64,000 bases of DNA from the NCBI GenBank assembly GCA_032622095.1, contig CP136061.1, forward strand, positions 125,500,754 through 125,564,753. Direction: 5' to 3'. The position numbers and the translations under genes are program-made. This DNA is from Siphonodentalium dalli. Its lineage: Eukaryota; Mollusca; Scaphopoda; Gadilida; Siphonodentaliidae. Below, piece by piece: positions 12,666-23,900 of this stretch. Below the pieces are notes generated by a model. It saw only the letters and a program-made list of their open reading frames with translations. It searched no databases and had not been told where the DNA came from. Numbering within the stretch: position 1 is the first letter of the stretch; the number at the start of each line of letters is the position of its first letter.

Positions 12666-13850
12666 ACCTGGAAATTATGTGCACTTAAATGCACTAAGGC
12701 CACATATACGCGAAACGTACGACCTTTTTTGCAACCGCATCGCCGCGTTTACCCATTCTCCCTAATGTTACACATATCTGCTGCATACAAAACCATAAAT
12801 AGCAACATTGAGTGAATGGTAAACGCAGAACTAATAACTGTAAACGCTGATGACCTGATATTTAGCGCAAGTATGTGGGTGGCAATGGTAACATAATTTC
12901 AAACAACAAGATACTGATAACTAATAGTGTGTATTGCGGGATACATATTCATGTTGTAAAGTGCCGATTGAAGTAATTTGAACATAATTAGAAACAGGTT
13001 TGGGAGCACCATGAAAACTAGTACTAAATAAAATGTACGACGTACAGTCTCTTCGATATAGTGAGATATGGTACTATTCTGTTGAAGAGATAAGTGTTTC
13101 TTGACAGTATAATCAGCATTACGACATACGTGTATGGTTTATTGTCACGGAGAGTGTTGAAAATTCTGGAAATATAACTAGTATTTACACAGATAGGGTG
13201 GGCTCTTCAGTTTCTGCTTTACATTCAATAATTAATCATCATTCCAAAAGGAAACTACCACGCACTGTGTGACAAAATATTACTTCGTGTGTTGCATGCC
13301 CAAAATAACTGTTTTTGGTCCGACTGTTGGATGTATTCTAATAAGAAAACCCGAACGTAAATCATTGGGTTAACGTGCGTAGCAGTGATCGATAAATCAT
13401 TCAGATAGATCTGTTTTAATTATATGTGTACCTTTAAAGATATATAACAACATTCTTGTAAATTACAAATGTGTATTTTTCGCTTATAGGGGGTTATCCA
13501 ATATGTTGCTTTCATCGTAGCATGGATTGTAGTTGCGGCCATTTTGACAGCGATTGCATTGTTTTCTGTCCTTGTCACCGTATTCGCCCCCTATACTCTT
13601 TTACACAAACTGGTATATATCGGATGGAGGATTAATGCGTTCTGGTGTCGCCGATGAGGGATATTGTAGAAAAACGAACTTCGCAAGGTCGAAAAATGAG
13701 CATTTAAAAAAATCTCTGTAAAAAGGTTTGCTCAAAGCGGATTTTAGCGGATTTTGGATATGTTGTAGAGGAAATATTCCTCTTCAAAATGGAATAAAAA
13801 CCAACTTAGTCCAAATTTTTTCTAGGTCAAACCTTTTATCGACCAGACTA

Positions 13851-14775
13851 ATATAACGTATAGACATACTTACGTTGCAAAATAGTACCCGGTTCCGCTT
13901 TCGACGTCCGCTTCGACGTTTTGTAATCAGAAAATTTGAAGAGGCGAGTTGGTATTATGTTGATTACTAGTTAAGTGTTGGTATCTATATATCATACAGC
14001 ATGTAGCAGCTGTAGCTTATCGGTTAGTAGTGTTAATCCTGCATAGCATGTGAAATTCTCATTGTTAAACGAGAGACCGTTCACAATCGTCGGATGTTTA
14101 ACCCATATATTTTACCACACCGAGTCTCTGATTACAACAATCGAAATGATCAATATAGAACAGAATATGATGTAACTGATCGCGAAAAGTGAAGATGATT
14201 GGAAAGAGACGTTACATGGCATATAACTAGAATCTATCCACTTTTGCAAAACATTTAAATGAAATCAAATAAATGACCCTAATTATACATGTCATGGGTC
14301 TGTCATCATGAACTATCTGTGGCATGGTGAATATAAACTGTTATCAAATCAGATAACATGTGCCCATGTTCGGTGAAATGGAGTTAATATATTTCCCCCA
14401 AAAAATAAATACAAAATAGTTCATGACAAGTATTGATTTAGATGTGCTAATGTAGCTCAATAGCCTTGATGCAAAAACTGTAAGTTTGATGAGCCTTGAT
14501 GCAAAAACTGTAAGTTTGGTTTGTACTTAGTTTGCCAACCTCAAACTTGATAAAATGAATTATACCGAAAACAATTGTTGAAGCCTTATAAAGTGGTTTT
14601 AAGATTATAACGGATGTACTCTGAACATTGTGGATATTGGATGCTCATCATTAATTTCTTGACATGATTATATCATATGCAACTATGGGATAACACCTTC
14701 ATATTTTCAAAACACGACACCACCTTCTTATGTTACAAAACTATTGTATTAAATATCTGCTTTGTAGAGTATTCG
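13851..14775. other. no gene recognised
   Basis: AT-rich; one 30 bp tandem duplication at 14462. No splice-site-bounded frame was seen. Confidence 0.4.
14462..14520. repeat. 30 bp unit repeated twice
   Basis: AGCCTTGATGCAAAAACTGT plus ten bases occurs at 14462 and 14492. Confidence 0.85.
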
Positions 14776-14779
14776 TTAA

Positions 14780-15097
14780 AGGGGAACCTTACCATAAATG
14801 CGGCCATTTATAGGACCATCTCCTTTTATACTCAACAGAATATATGCAACAAATGAATGAATTTGAGTCATAGATGAGTGCAAATCACATTCATGCGCTC
14901 TATGAACGATGCAAACAACATGGTAATTATAATGGAAATGAATTTATGACTCCAGTCATAGATTCATTTTCATTATTGAGCACATGAGGGTATTTTGCAC
15001 TAATCCATGTCTCAAATTCATTCATTTGTTGCATATATTTTGTTGGGTATAAAATGAGATGGTCCCGTAAAAGATCGGATTTAGTGTACAGTACCCC
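14780..15097. mobile_element. 318 bp MITE with TTAA flanks
   Basis: Inverted halves share GCAACAAATGAATGAATTTGAG (in parts) and TAGGACCATCTCCTTTTATA-like sequence. The ends AGGGGAACC and GTACCCC are flanked by TTAA (14776-14779, 15098-15101). A TTAA duplication is typical of piggyBac-type elements; the assignment is tentative. Confidence 0.68.
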
Positions 15098-15289
15098 TTA
15101 AAGAAACCTGGTTCAGAAGTAAAAGGGTTAATTTATCAATACCAAAATCAATACACGTAGATGGGAATGGTTATTTTCTAAGCAAAGGAGATACAAAGGA
15201 GATACAAAACCATAAGAATTTGAATAGGATGCATGTCCCATGTTACAAATTGAATTATAATTGAAATTATATAAACAAGAACAGACAAA

Positions 15290-16004
15290 ACTAGAGGTGT
15301 GACTGTCCCAATGGGACTACGGATACCCCCCTGTTTTTAAAATACAAAGATGTTTCACATGTCAGTAAACATTTAGTTAAAATAATAAATTAACAGTTCC
15401 CATTGCAGGTGTACAACTATAACCCTAATCTTAAACCTAAGTCGAAAAAGGGGAATAACTCCACACAAAAAATGTCGGACAGACGTCATAATCGCAGGTG
15501 CACAGGTTCCCATGGTACTAAATAACAGTGCCAAGATTAAAAAACATTGACCGAAAAATGTAGGAATAAAAGCTCGGACAAAATTATGCATGTTGCAAAA
15601 AAAGTTTCTAGGTCGAAAAAGGGGGATAACTCCACCAAAAAATGTCGGACAGACGTCATAATCGTAGGTGCACAAGTTCCCATGGTACTAAATATATGTG
15701 CCACGTTTTAAAAAAATTGACCAAAAAATGTAGGAATAAAAGCTCGGACAAAAGTAAACATGTTGCGAAAAAAATTTAAGTCGAAAAAAAAAGGGGATAA
15801 CTCCACCAATAAAAGTCTGACAGACGTCATAATCGCAGGTGCACAGGTTCCTATGGTGGTTGATGTCTGTGCCAAGTTTCACGGAAATTGATCAAAAAAC
15901 GACTGAGAAAAACTCCGGACAAATTTGTGTCCACGGACGGACAGACGGACGGACGCACAAGCTGACTCCAGTATACCCCCCCTAACTTCGTTGCGGGGGG
16001 TATA
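15290..16004. mobile_element. family-B element, copy 1
   Basis: Starts ACTAGAGGTGTGACTGTCCC, then three to four monomers of about 170 bp with GACGTCATAATCGCAGGTGC and AAAGCTCGGACAAA, then GACGGACAGACGGACGG and the hairpin TATACCCCCC/GGGGGGTATA (15973-16004). Confidence 0.88.
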
Positions 16005-16287
16005 AAGTCATATTTGAGGCATGTAAATAACTCACAATGTTTAGAAGGAATATATTGAATTATTGCTAGCATGTGGTCTATTTCATGTGTGGAAAGAGTT
16101 AATGTTTTCAAATCCAATCTATCAATAAATACCAAAATACATAGAGGTGAAGAGGGGCCTTGATAGACCCAGAGGTTAGATATGAACATGATCAGATGGA
16201 AAATATTTGAGTTATAGCACCAGGCAGCAAGTGTCTATCAAATGTGCGGTAAGTGACATTTCTTTTCACCAACATATACCTAAAATG

Positions 16288-17165
16288 AAAGTGTCATTGA
16301 CACTGTAGCTCAACTTGGGGAGCTATGCTGAGCAGTCAATAGCATGATATAGAAAAAGGAAAGTCCTTTCATTTCAAAGATTTCACCAATGAATGTGAGC
16401 TGCAGAGTGTGCCAATGGATTCAAGTTTGAAATCCAAGATGGCTGTTGTCAGCCATCTTTTTAAACAGATTTATGGAAAAATTGATGGCTCTCATCTAGA
16501 GGTCACCCTCAAGATCCATTTGAAGTTTGGTAATGATCAGTCAAGGGATGTGGTCTGTATGGCTTGCCAAAGGATTTAAGACATGCAAAGAATAAAATGC
16601 ACGATGGCTGCTGGCGGTCATGTTTTTCAACGAATTACAGAATAAAAAATTGATCACTTCCATCTATAGGTCACCCCGAAGATCCATATGAAGTTTGGTG
16701 ATGAGGAATGTGTACTGTAGGATATGCCAAAGTAAGTTGTTGATGGATAGACAGACGGATGACGGATTCCAACCTATGGTAATAGCTCAAACTTGACTTT
16801 GTCAAGTTGAGCTAACTTTACAGGTGAGAGGGGCGTCATCATAAACCTGCACATCAAAATATGAACACGATCCAACAAAAAATACTTGATGCCAGATGGC
16901 CGCTGGCAGCCATGTTATTTAACGAATTTCGGGAATAATCGTTGGCTCCCACCTAGAGTTCACCCCGAAAATCCATATGAAGTTTGGTGATGATCGAATG
17001 AGGTATGTGGCCTGTAGGGTGTGCCAAAGGATTTAGTCATGCAAAGAGTAAAATTCAAGATGGCTGCCAGCGGCCATGTTTTTAATAAAAAATTGTTCAA
17101 ATTCGATGGCTCCCATCTGGAGGTGATCCTAAACATGTCTGCAAAGTGGATAAGATAACAGAATA
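16288..17165. repeat. family-A element, copy 3
   Basis: Starts with GTGTCATTGACACTGTAGCTC; monomers follow; then GACAGACGGATGACGG and the stem-loop 16783-16814 (TAGCTCAAACTTGAC with GTCAAGTTGAGCTA). A second partial array continues to 17165. Confidence 0.85.
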
Positions 17166-17167
17166 AA

Positions 17168-18640
17168 TGGGACCCCGGTGGCTCAGTAGGTAGTCAAGTA
17201 GTCCAAGTCTTCTTGTACTAAAACCAGCTAAGATATTGGGATGGCGATTTGCTGTTTTTAGTCCAAGCCCGCTTGCATACCAATCCTATCACACGAGTTA
17301 CGCCCACGATCTGTGGCGGGAATCTGTGGTGTATTTTACTCGATTTACCTAATGAATCAATACATGATGCTATACATCGGAAAGAGAGACATCTTATGGT
17401 CATAATGGTGTATAATAATCTAACTTTCATGTTAAATTACGCATAGAATATTCCGGTTGATTGTCACCAACATCGCTGTTTTTTCTATTTGTTTACTTAA
17501 CTGAAAGCCGAACTCAGGTTCCGAAGAACTTCGGCATTGTCCGGTGTTTCTTCTGAGTATTCTAGTTTCCGTTTCTATATATAGCGCGGGGTTTTCCGAA
17601 CAAAATAGCGAAACCCGATCGCCGCAAAGTCCAGTTTCCAATGTGCTTTGAGAACAATTCCCGCACTAAAAACTTAATGACATAATGGAGGATCAGAAAG
17701 GTAGTTTTGTTGACAATTTTCGCAAGCAACTTGTCAAAATTGGAGCAAATTAGAACTCTTGTGTCTGACTTGCCATGCGTGTGATTTTCATCCATGTGCA
17801 TTTTGACTTTTGTGTTGATAAAATAATCGGAGAACCGAATCACACAGTTTCGAAATATAGTTCTTCCGTTTTAGTGGGACTTTTCAAACTTAAGGTTAAA
17901 AATTTATACAAATTTTTTTTGATTTTTTGTGTGCTTAACAAGAGCAGTATATTGCTCTGTTCGCTTAGTATATATCTTAATTTCGCTGAAGTCCACCAAA
18001 TGTGGGAAATGTAGCACCATATTATTTATTCTAATGGTCGTTGTGTTTACACTATTTTAAACTTTGAGAGGGTTGTAATTCCCCGTAATTTATTTAATGT
18101 ATTACATTTATATCTTCAATGTTTAATTAATCTATTTATTTTTTATTTATTGACACACATAATTACGATTACAATGGAGAATTCATCGTAATTTGCGTGG
18201 TCAGTCGAAAATCTACGGAATATTTTCAACGGAAAATGCCGAACACAGTTCGCGAGGTCAACTGAGTTCGCCTTACTTTTAAAAATTTGTAAACATTGCG
18301 GTAAATGTCTCTTTTCGCATTAAATTACCGCTTTCAATTCACAACTGATGTGGGTTTCAGATCAAATAGCATGTCTTCTGCGGAAAATATCCGTTTATTG
18401 TCGCAATTGTGATATTTTATTTCATATAATTGTGGTTTTATTTGAGCGGGTCACAAACGCTTAAGTCGTGTCATAAGAATGCATGGGCCTGGAACTCGGA
18501 CTAAAGACCGGCACCTCCATCCCAATATCTTAGCCGGTTTTAGTACAAGAAGACTTGGACTAGTAGTCAAGGTGCATTAATTAGGCCAAAAAGCCATCCA
18601 GCTGGTTCAAATCATGCAAGCACAGATGTGTGGTCCATGC
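17168..18640 (+). repeat. tRNA-like SINE split by the TIR element
   Basis: Left of the insertion, TGGCTCAGTAGG (17179-17190) matches the RNA polymerase III A box. Right of it, GGTTCAAATC (18604-18613) matches the B box. With the insertion and one duplicate removed, the boxes start about 52 bases apart, as in tRNA-derived SINEs. No full cloverleaf can be folded with confidence. It could also be a tRNA pseudogene. Confidence 0.5.
17199..18562. mobile_element. TIR element with 9 bp TSD (Mutator-like, non-autonomous)
   Basis: Long inverted ends starting TAGTCCAAGTCTTCTTG extend about 48 bases at 17199-17246 and 18515-18562. GTAGTCAAG is duplicated at 17190-17198 and 18563-18571. 1,364 bp without a transposase. 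Long TIRs plus a 9 bp duplication suggest a Mutator-type element. Confidence 0.85.
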
Positions 18641-19429
18641 AAAGAGAAGATAACCTGATTGGTGTAACTGGCCAAGTTTGTCAGCTGATTTTCAAGGGAA
18701 TTGCTGCTTACGATTCCAGCTGTTTCACCAATATAGACCCAAATTCTGGCACTTTATCGAGAATAGAAAATGAATTGTGCATAATATAGAATATGGTTAA
18801 ATGTTGCAAGTAATATATGCCCTTATGACTTGAGAAGTTCTATCGTCCCTGGTATGAATATGAGATTGGCAATTTATCTAATCTGAAATTAGGTCCTTGC
18901 AAATGCATTATTGTCACTGGAATCGCATATTGAATATAAGACTATTAAGATTTTCTGGGTAACAGAATGACATAAATTGCTTTGTGGTGTATATGTAAAG
19001 GATGGAAGAAAATTCACTCAATCAAGATATTTTTATTTGTGGTACTTTTCAAATAATAAATCACTTGAAAAATATCTGTCTGAATCAAGGTGTAAAACTA
19101 ATTCATATTGGAAGTAGCATCAACATCAATATTGAACTGATATGTGCGCCTATGCAAATAATGTTGGACACATACATGTATGTAGCACCAATTAAATACT
19201 GTCTGTGAATAAGTAGAAACAGGTTTACCTGTCGAGATAAAAGAGAGAGACACATAAACACATCATTTTATTTCTGGCGAAAAAGGCATTTAAATTCAGT
19301 TGTGTGCTCTTATTAGCAAAAGTAAGGTCTGTATAAATGGCAGGGTTCCACATGTTAGATCCAATAAATGGTCGTTGACCAAAATGTCCCCCACTGAAGG
19401 TGGCAGGTTTGAAGGATTTATGCGTTTCA
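18641..19429. other. no feature recognised
   Basis: AT-rich sequence; the small frames at 19002 and 19300 lack any recognisable motif. Confidence 0.4.
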
Positions 19430-19935
19430 GATCCCTATACTACAAACATGTTTCAGATCCCTATACCAAAAACTGTAGGAGGAATTGATGCCACCAATAT
19501 GATACAAAGTTCATATTCACTAAATATGTTACACATCTTCAATGTGTCGACAAAGGGTCAATAACTCTAAAATAAAAAACATAAAACATTTCTATGTAGA
19601 AAAATTGCAATAACACCGCAGGTACACAGGTTCGCATGCTGGTTGACATCTGTGCCAAGTTTAAAAAAAATTTACTACAAAATGACGGAATACAGGCTTG
19701 CGCCCCAGGATGTATGATTCTATGTCGAAAAATGCAATAACTCTGCCAAAATGAGGCTGACCGAACTCAAAATTGTAGGTGCGCAGGTTCCCATGCTGGT
19801 TAATATACTTGCTAAGTTTTTTTTAAATTCACCAGAAAATGAAAGAATACAGGCTCGGACAATGTTCGGACGGACGGACGAGGGTCATTACTATACTCCT
19901 CCAATGGAACGTCGAGGGGCAGAAATTGTAGAGAT
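19430..19935. repeat. family-D-like element, copy 2
   Basis: Related monomers (AAAACTGTAGGAGGAATTG, GTACACAGGTTCGCATGCTG) followed by GGACGGACGGACGAGGG at 19865-19884. A weak terminal hairpin ACTCCTCC/GAGGGGC follows. Confidence 0.72.
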
Positions 19936-20781
19936 AACAACCTGTAATAGCATCTCATAATTTTAACTTTCAAAGAAAATAATGAAGTGGATATGTGCTA
20001 GAAAAATATTATTAAAACAAAATCTGAAAATTTAAATTTTACAGATATTGCCACTTTTTTCACATTTCAAATTCACTAAATTCAAGCACTTTACAAAGGT
20101 GAGAGGTGCAAATCAAGTACTGTGCAAATAAAAAAAATCAAGTAAAGTACATTTTGAGGAAGGCTAACACTGTCCTGATATTCAATTCAAGGACATTTCA
20201 AAAGCGTGGAAACCCTGTGAATACATTTAATGAAAAAATATCCTCCATTATATATCTGCAATAGAATTCCTGTAAAAGTGTAGTGCATAAACAGCGACAT
20301 GGCTAGAGGGTCTCTGTTTGGGGGGTATCCAACTTAGATTATCCAACTGCATTTGCCCCCTCCCTTCATTTGCACCTGCCCACCCAAGTTGCAATATTCC
20401 AAGTACGACCTCAAGTTTTCAAACTTGACACTTCCCTTGAGGCTGATGGCCACACGATATCAGTCTAAATCTTTGACCGTAAGTAGGAAAATGTTAAAAT
20501 TTCGATTGAAAAATAACATATTTAACTGAATTTAACACTAAATACTGGTTTGAAAATCAAATTATCATAACAATTAATTTCTATAATAAAGTTGTGTCAG
20601 GCGTATAATTTTTAACTGTGAAAATTTTGGCCAAAGTTGAAGGGGTGACACGCCCCCCCCCCCCCCCCACCCACAAATTTAGGAGATATATTATTACACT
20701 CATCCGAACATGCACTCTCTATCTCTCCTCTATCACTGTCTATCTCTCCTCTATCACAGATTAGAACACACCATATTATCA
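19936..20781. other. IBA57 3' flank
   Basis: Downstream of the IBA57 stop on the minus strand. A poly-C run lies at 20653. No strong AATAAA on the minus strand close to the stop, so the mRNA end is not placed. Confidence 0.4.
20653..20668. repeat. poly-C run (16)
   Basis: Homopolymer in the IBA57 3' flank. Confidence 0.9.
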
Positions 20782-20989
20782 TCACATTTTGAGATCAGAT
20801 GGCCACCAAGGTGGTCGGTGTGTCTTTGCTGTCAGTCTCATACCATCTTTGGAATTCAATATCACTGTGTCCTTGACTTGGGAAACTCTCAACAGTCCAA
20901 GTCCAAACTTCCCAATCGAATTTCTGAATTTCCCGACACTCTGTCCAGAATCAGTCACAATCTTTTCACCTGGTTCGATATCTGGAACA
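20782..20989 (-). CDS. IBA57: IBA57 exon 6 (terminal coding exon)
   Basis: This exon is 208 bases; its first base completes a codon begun in exon 5, and a TGA at 20782-20784 ends the frame. The acceptor is CTTTTTTCCAG. It encodes [20 protein letters not shown] through [11 protein letters not shown]. Two open frames on the plus strand here are antisense shadows. Confidence 0.93.
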
Positions 20990-23900
20990 CTGGAAAAAAG
21001 AGCAGTGTCTATCTTCAGTCAGCAAACTTACATGTTACAAATTTCAGGCTTGGAATTTTCAAGAAGGGCATGACTGTAATGTGTTGTGCCTCAAGGTATC
21101 AAACAGATCATCTCTTCTTATAGGTTATTACCTCCTTTGTTATCTGTTCAAGCTATATAGACCGAGGGCACTAGGCGATTGGGACAGCCGATTTTGAATC
21201 GAATAAAAATTATCGATTCAGACAAACAATTTTGAATTACACCGAATCATATTAATTTGCAGGTCCCTGATATGGACTCATCTACCATGATATGTATACA
21301 TTTGAGGGACAAATATATATCACATGAAACCCCTATAATATCAATGAAAATTCCATTAGATATTTTCTTATCTCTCACTAGGGATAATAGCTGCATGCTT
21401 ACCGGGGATACATGGCATCGCGCCAAGTAAATTACTGCGCAGATTAATACTATTCAGAAAAGCCACGCTTGACACCAATACCAGACATTGCAAAATGATT
21501 GCTTTGTTCATTAAAGTTCAATTATTTTCCAACTTCATTGCACTAACGAAAATAGGCACAAAAACAAAGAGGCAAATTGGGGGACTATATATTTCGTCGC
21601 AAGGCAGAATGCACAATAGTGTCATATACAGTTGTGAAGTGTATCCATTTTAAATGCATTTTTCAGCTTCTTTTAAAGATTTTGATTTGTTAAAAAGGCA
21701 ATAGCTCTAGTTTTTTTTCATGTGATATACAAGGTCTTCAACTCGTTATGTTGGGGTATAAGATTTTATGAAACTCGTTTGATAAATTTGATTAACAACT
21801 CATCTACGTCTTGTTGTGAATCAAATTTATCAAACTCGTTCATAAAATCTTGTACCCCAACATAATGAGTTGGAGATCCTCTATATTTACTATGACCAGT
21901 CAAAGACAGGGGCACTAAGTTTTCTTAATCACACCTGTGTCATTTGTTTCAGCAAACTCATAGATATAGGAAGCTAGGTCTATTTGAAACCAACAACCCA
22001 ACATAATTACTTACCAGTCATAAAGATTGAGGAAACTAGGTGTATTTGAAGCCTATAACCCAACATATCTACTTACCAATCAAATTCAAGGGGCATTAGT
22101 CTTTTTCGTATCACGCCAGTGTAGTGTGTCCTCGCTGTCAGTTCCTGGCCGAGGTAACAGCCTTTATTAAAGTCAACTGTGAAGAAAAGAAAATGCGTGG
22201 ATTTGTGTCATAAGGCCATGGAACAAGTCAGTTTTCTCAGGCAATTTTGCTATAAATATTAGACAAGAAATGGAGGCATTCTATTTTTTTTCTTTATTAC
22301 ATGATCCTACCCTTATTCCATTCAATAAACCAATTCTATAAATTGTGATATTAAAGGTTCGTTTAATAAAAGGAAATAGTGCCAGGTGACCTTTGACTTC
22401 CGGTTTGTTGCCTGTTTACATTCTGTATGCTACGTCTCAAAATACTATGGCTTCCAATATTTTTCCAACAAACTATAATGAGTAAAGAGTTTGAAAAGTT
22501 ATGTCACTAAATATACGCCATTAAATACACCAAAGAGTATTTATTTATCTGGGACCATTTCTTTACGTGGGCATGGAAACAAAGCATAGTTTTGTGAAAC
22601 GTCATCGCATGCCTTATGTAAGCCGATGTTAGTTTCGCATCCCATTTGTTGATTTAAGTATGTTTTGTCAAGGTTTTGGATCATGCAATAAATAGAATCT
22701 ACAACTCGTCCCCAGTTTATAGCAGAATTTAGAAAACTTGTCCAGTAAATTAGGTCTGGACCTCGCCCAAGGTGATTGACCATGTTGTTAGACAAACATA
22801 CACAATTCCTGAATAATGAAAATCTTGACACAAAACACTGAACATTGTATTTGGTATTATATAATTTGTGGTATCATTTAAAGGTACTCAATATGAGTTG
22901 ATGGTCCTCATATCATCAGATTCCAAAAACAATATTTCTTGAAATGCCGCTTCAGTTATCTGAATCCATTAATTGACAAAAAATAATGCAAAACACTGTC
23001 AACTATGGTATAAAATTGCCCATAAATGTTATATATCAACTTTTATTCAAGGCAATTTGGTATCGAGAGTATGTCTGTCGGCAATTTGGTATCGAGAGTA
23101 TGTCTGTCGGCATTCATCGAATATTTGCCAAGCCGCAAAATATTCCAGGTCATGAAATATGGGTGGGTTCCTTGACTTGAATCAAATATTTTTTACCCCT
23201 GAAGCCAAAGAAATAGTCATTTAGGAGCTTTAATTCGGATTGTGCATCTTTTAACTTGCATCTAGGCATCAAGTGTGCAATAGGAAAATCACAAGGATAA
23301 AACATCATCTTTACCAGCATCTTTCTCCACTGATGTTCCTGGATGGCATATATGGTGGAACTCATTCTGATCGTTACTCACCTCCATTCAGGATGGCTAG
23401 ATTTGATTCGAGAGGTAATGAGCTACCAGGTGGGAAGTCATCCGTCCCTTCGCCTATCCCCAGTCGGTATCTTGCTTCATGATATACTTGTTCTTCATTT
23501 ATTAATACCTCGGGAATTAGAGACTCCTCTGTAATATCAAAATATAAAGAGAATGCATTCTACATAACAGGAGATTAATCTTTTCATGACGGGAGCTGTG
23601 CTGGTTCAGCATTAAAGATTCTGCGCCAGTGCATTCTATTATATATGTGAGTCTCACATAGGAAGCCTCGCATATATAAGAGAATGCACTGGCTTACAAA
23701 ATCAAGGTAAATATATTTAGCCCAATGTAATCCTATGGGAGACTCGCATAAATAAGAGAATGCATTGGCACTGGGTTTTCGCAAAATTTCAGGAAGCACC
23801 AGTCATGGAAGGGTTAAACAATTTTATACATAATGGATTCTCCCAATCAGTTACACAAGACAGTCAATGACTGGAGTAGCTCACCAGACTATCAAGATGG

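Larger units (their letters stand above)
8141..13848. mobile_element. 5.7 kb TIR element (outer of a nested pair)
   Basis: The inverted ends (8141-8272 and about 13717-13848) begin GTCTGGTCGATAAA and share AAAATTTTTTC-, AAGTTGG- and AATCCGCTTTGAGCA-containing blocks with a few differences. TA flanks both ends. The arms are offset from those of the inner element (270 bases on the left, 1.6 kb on the right), which suggests the inner element landed inside this one. No transposase was recognised. Confidence 0.72.

Noticed and set aside
20710-21123. Plus-strand ORFs of 137 and 94 codons
   Set aside because: They are antisense to IBA57 exon 6, whose minus-strand reading has family motifs and splice sites.
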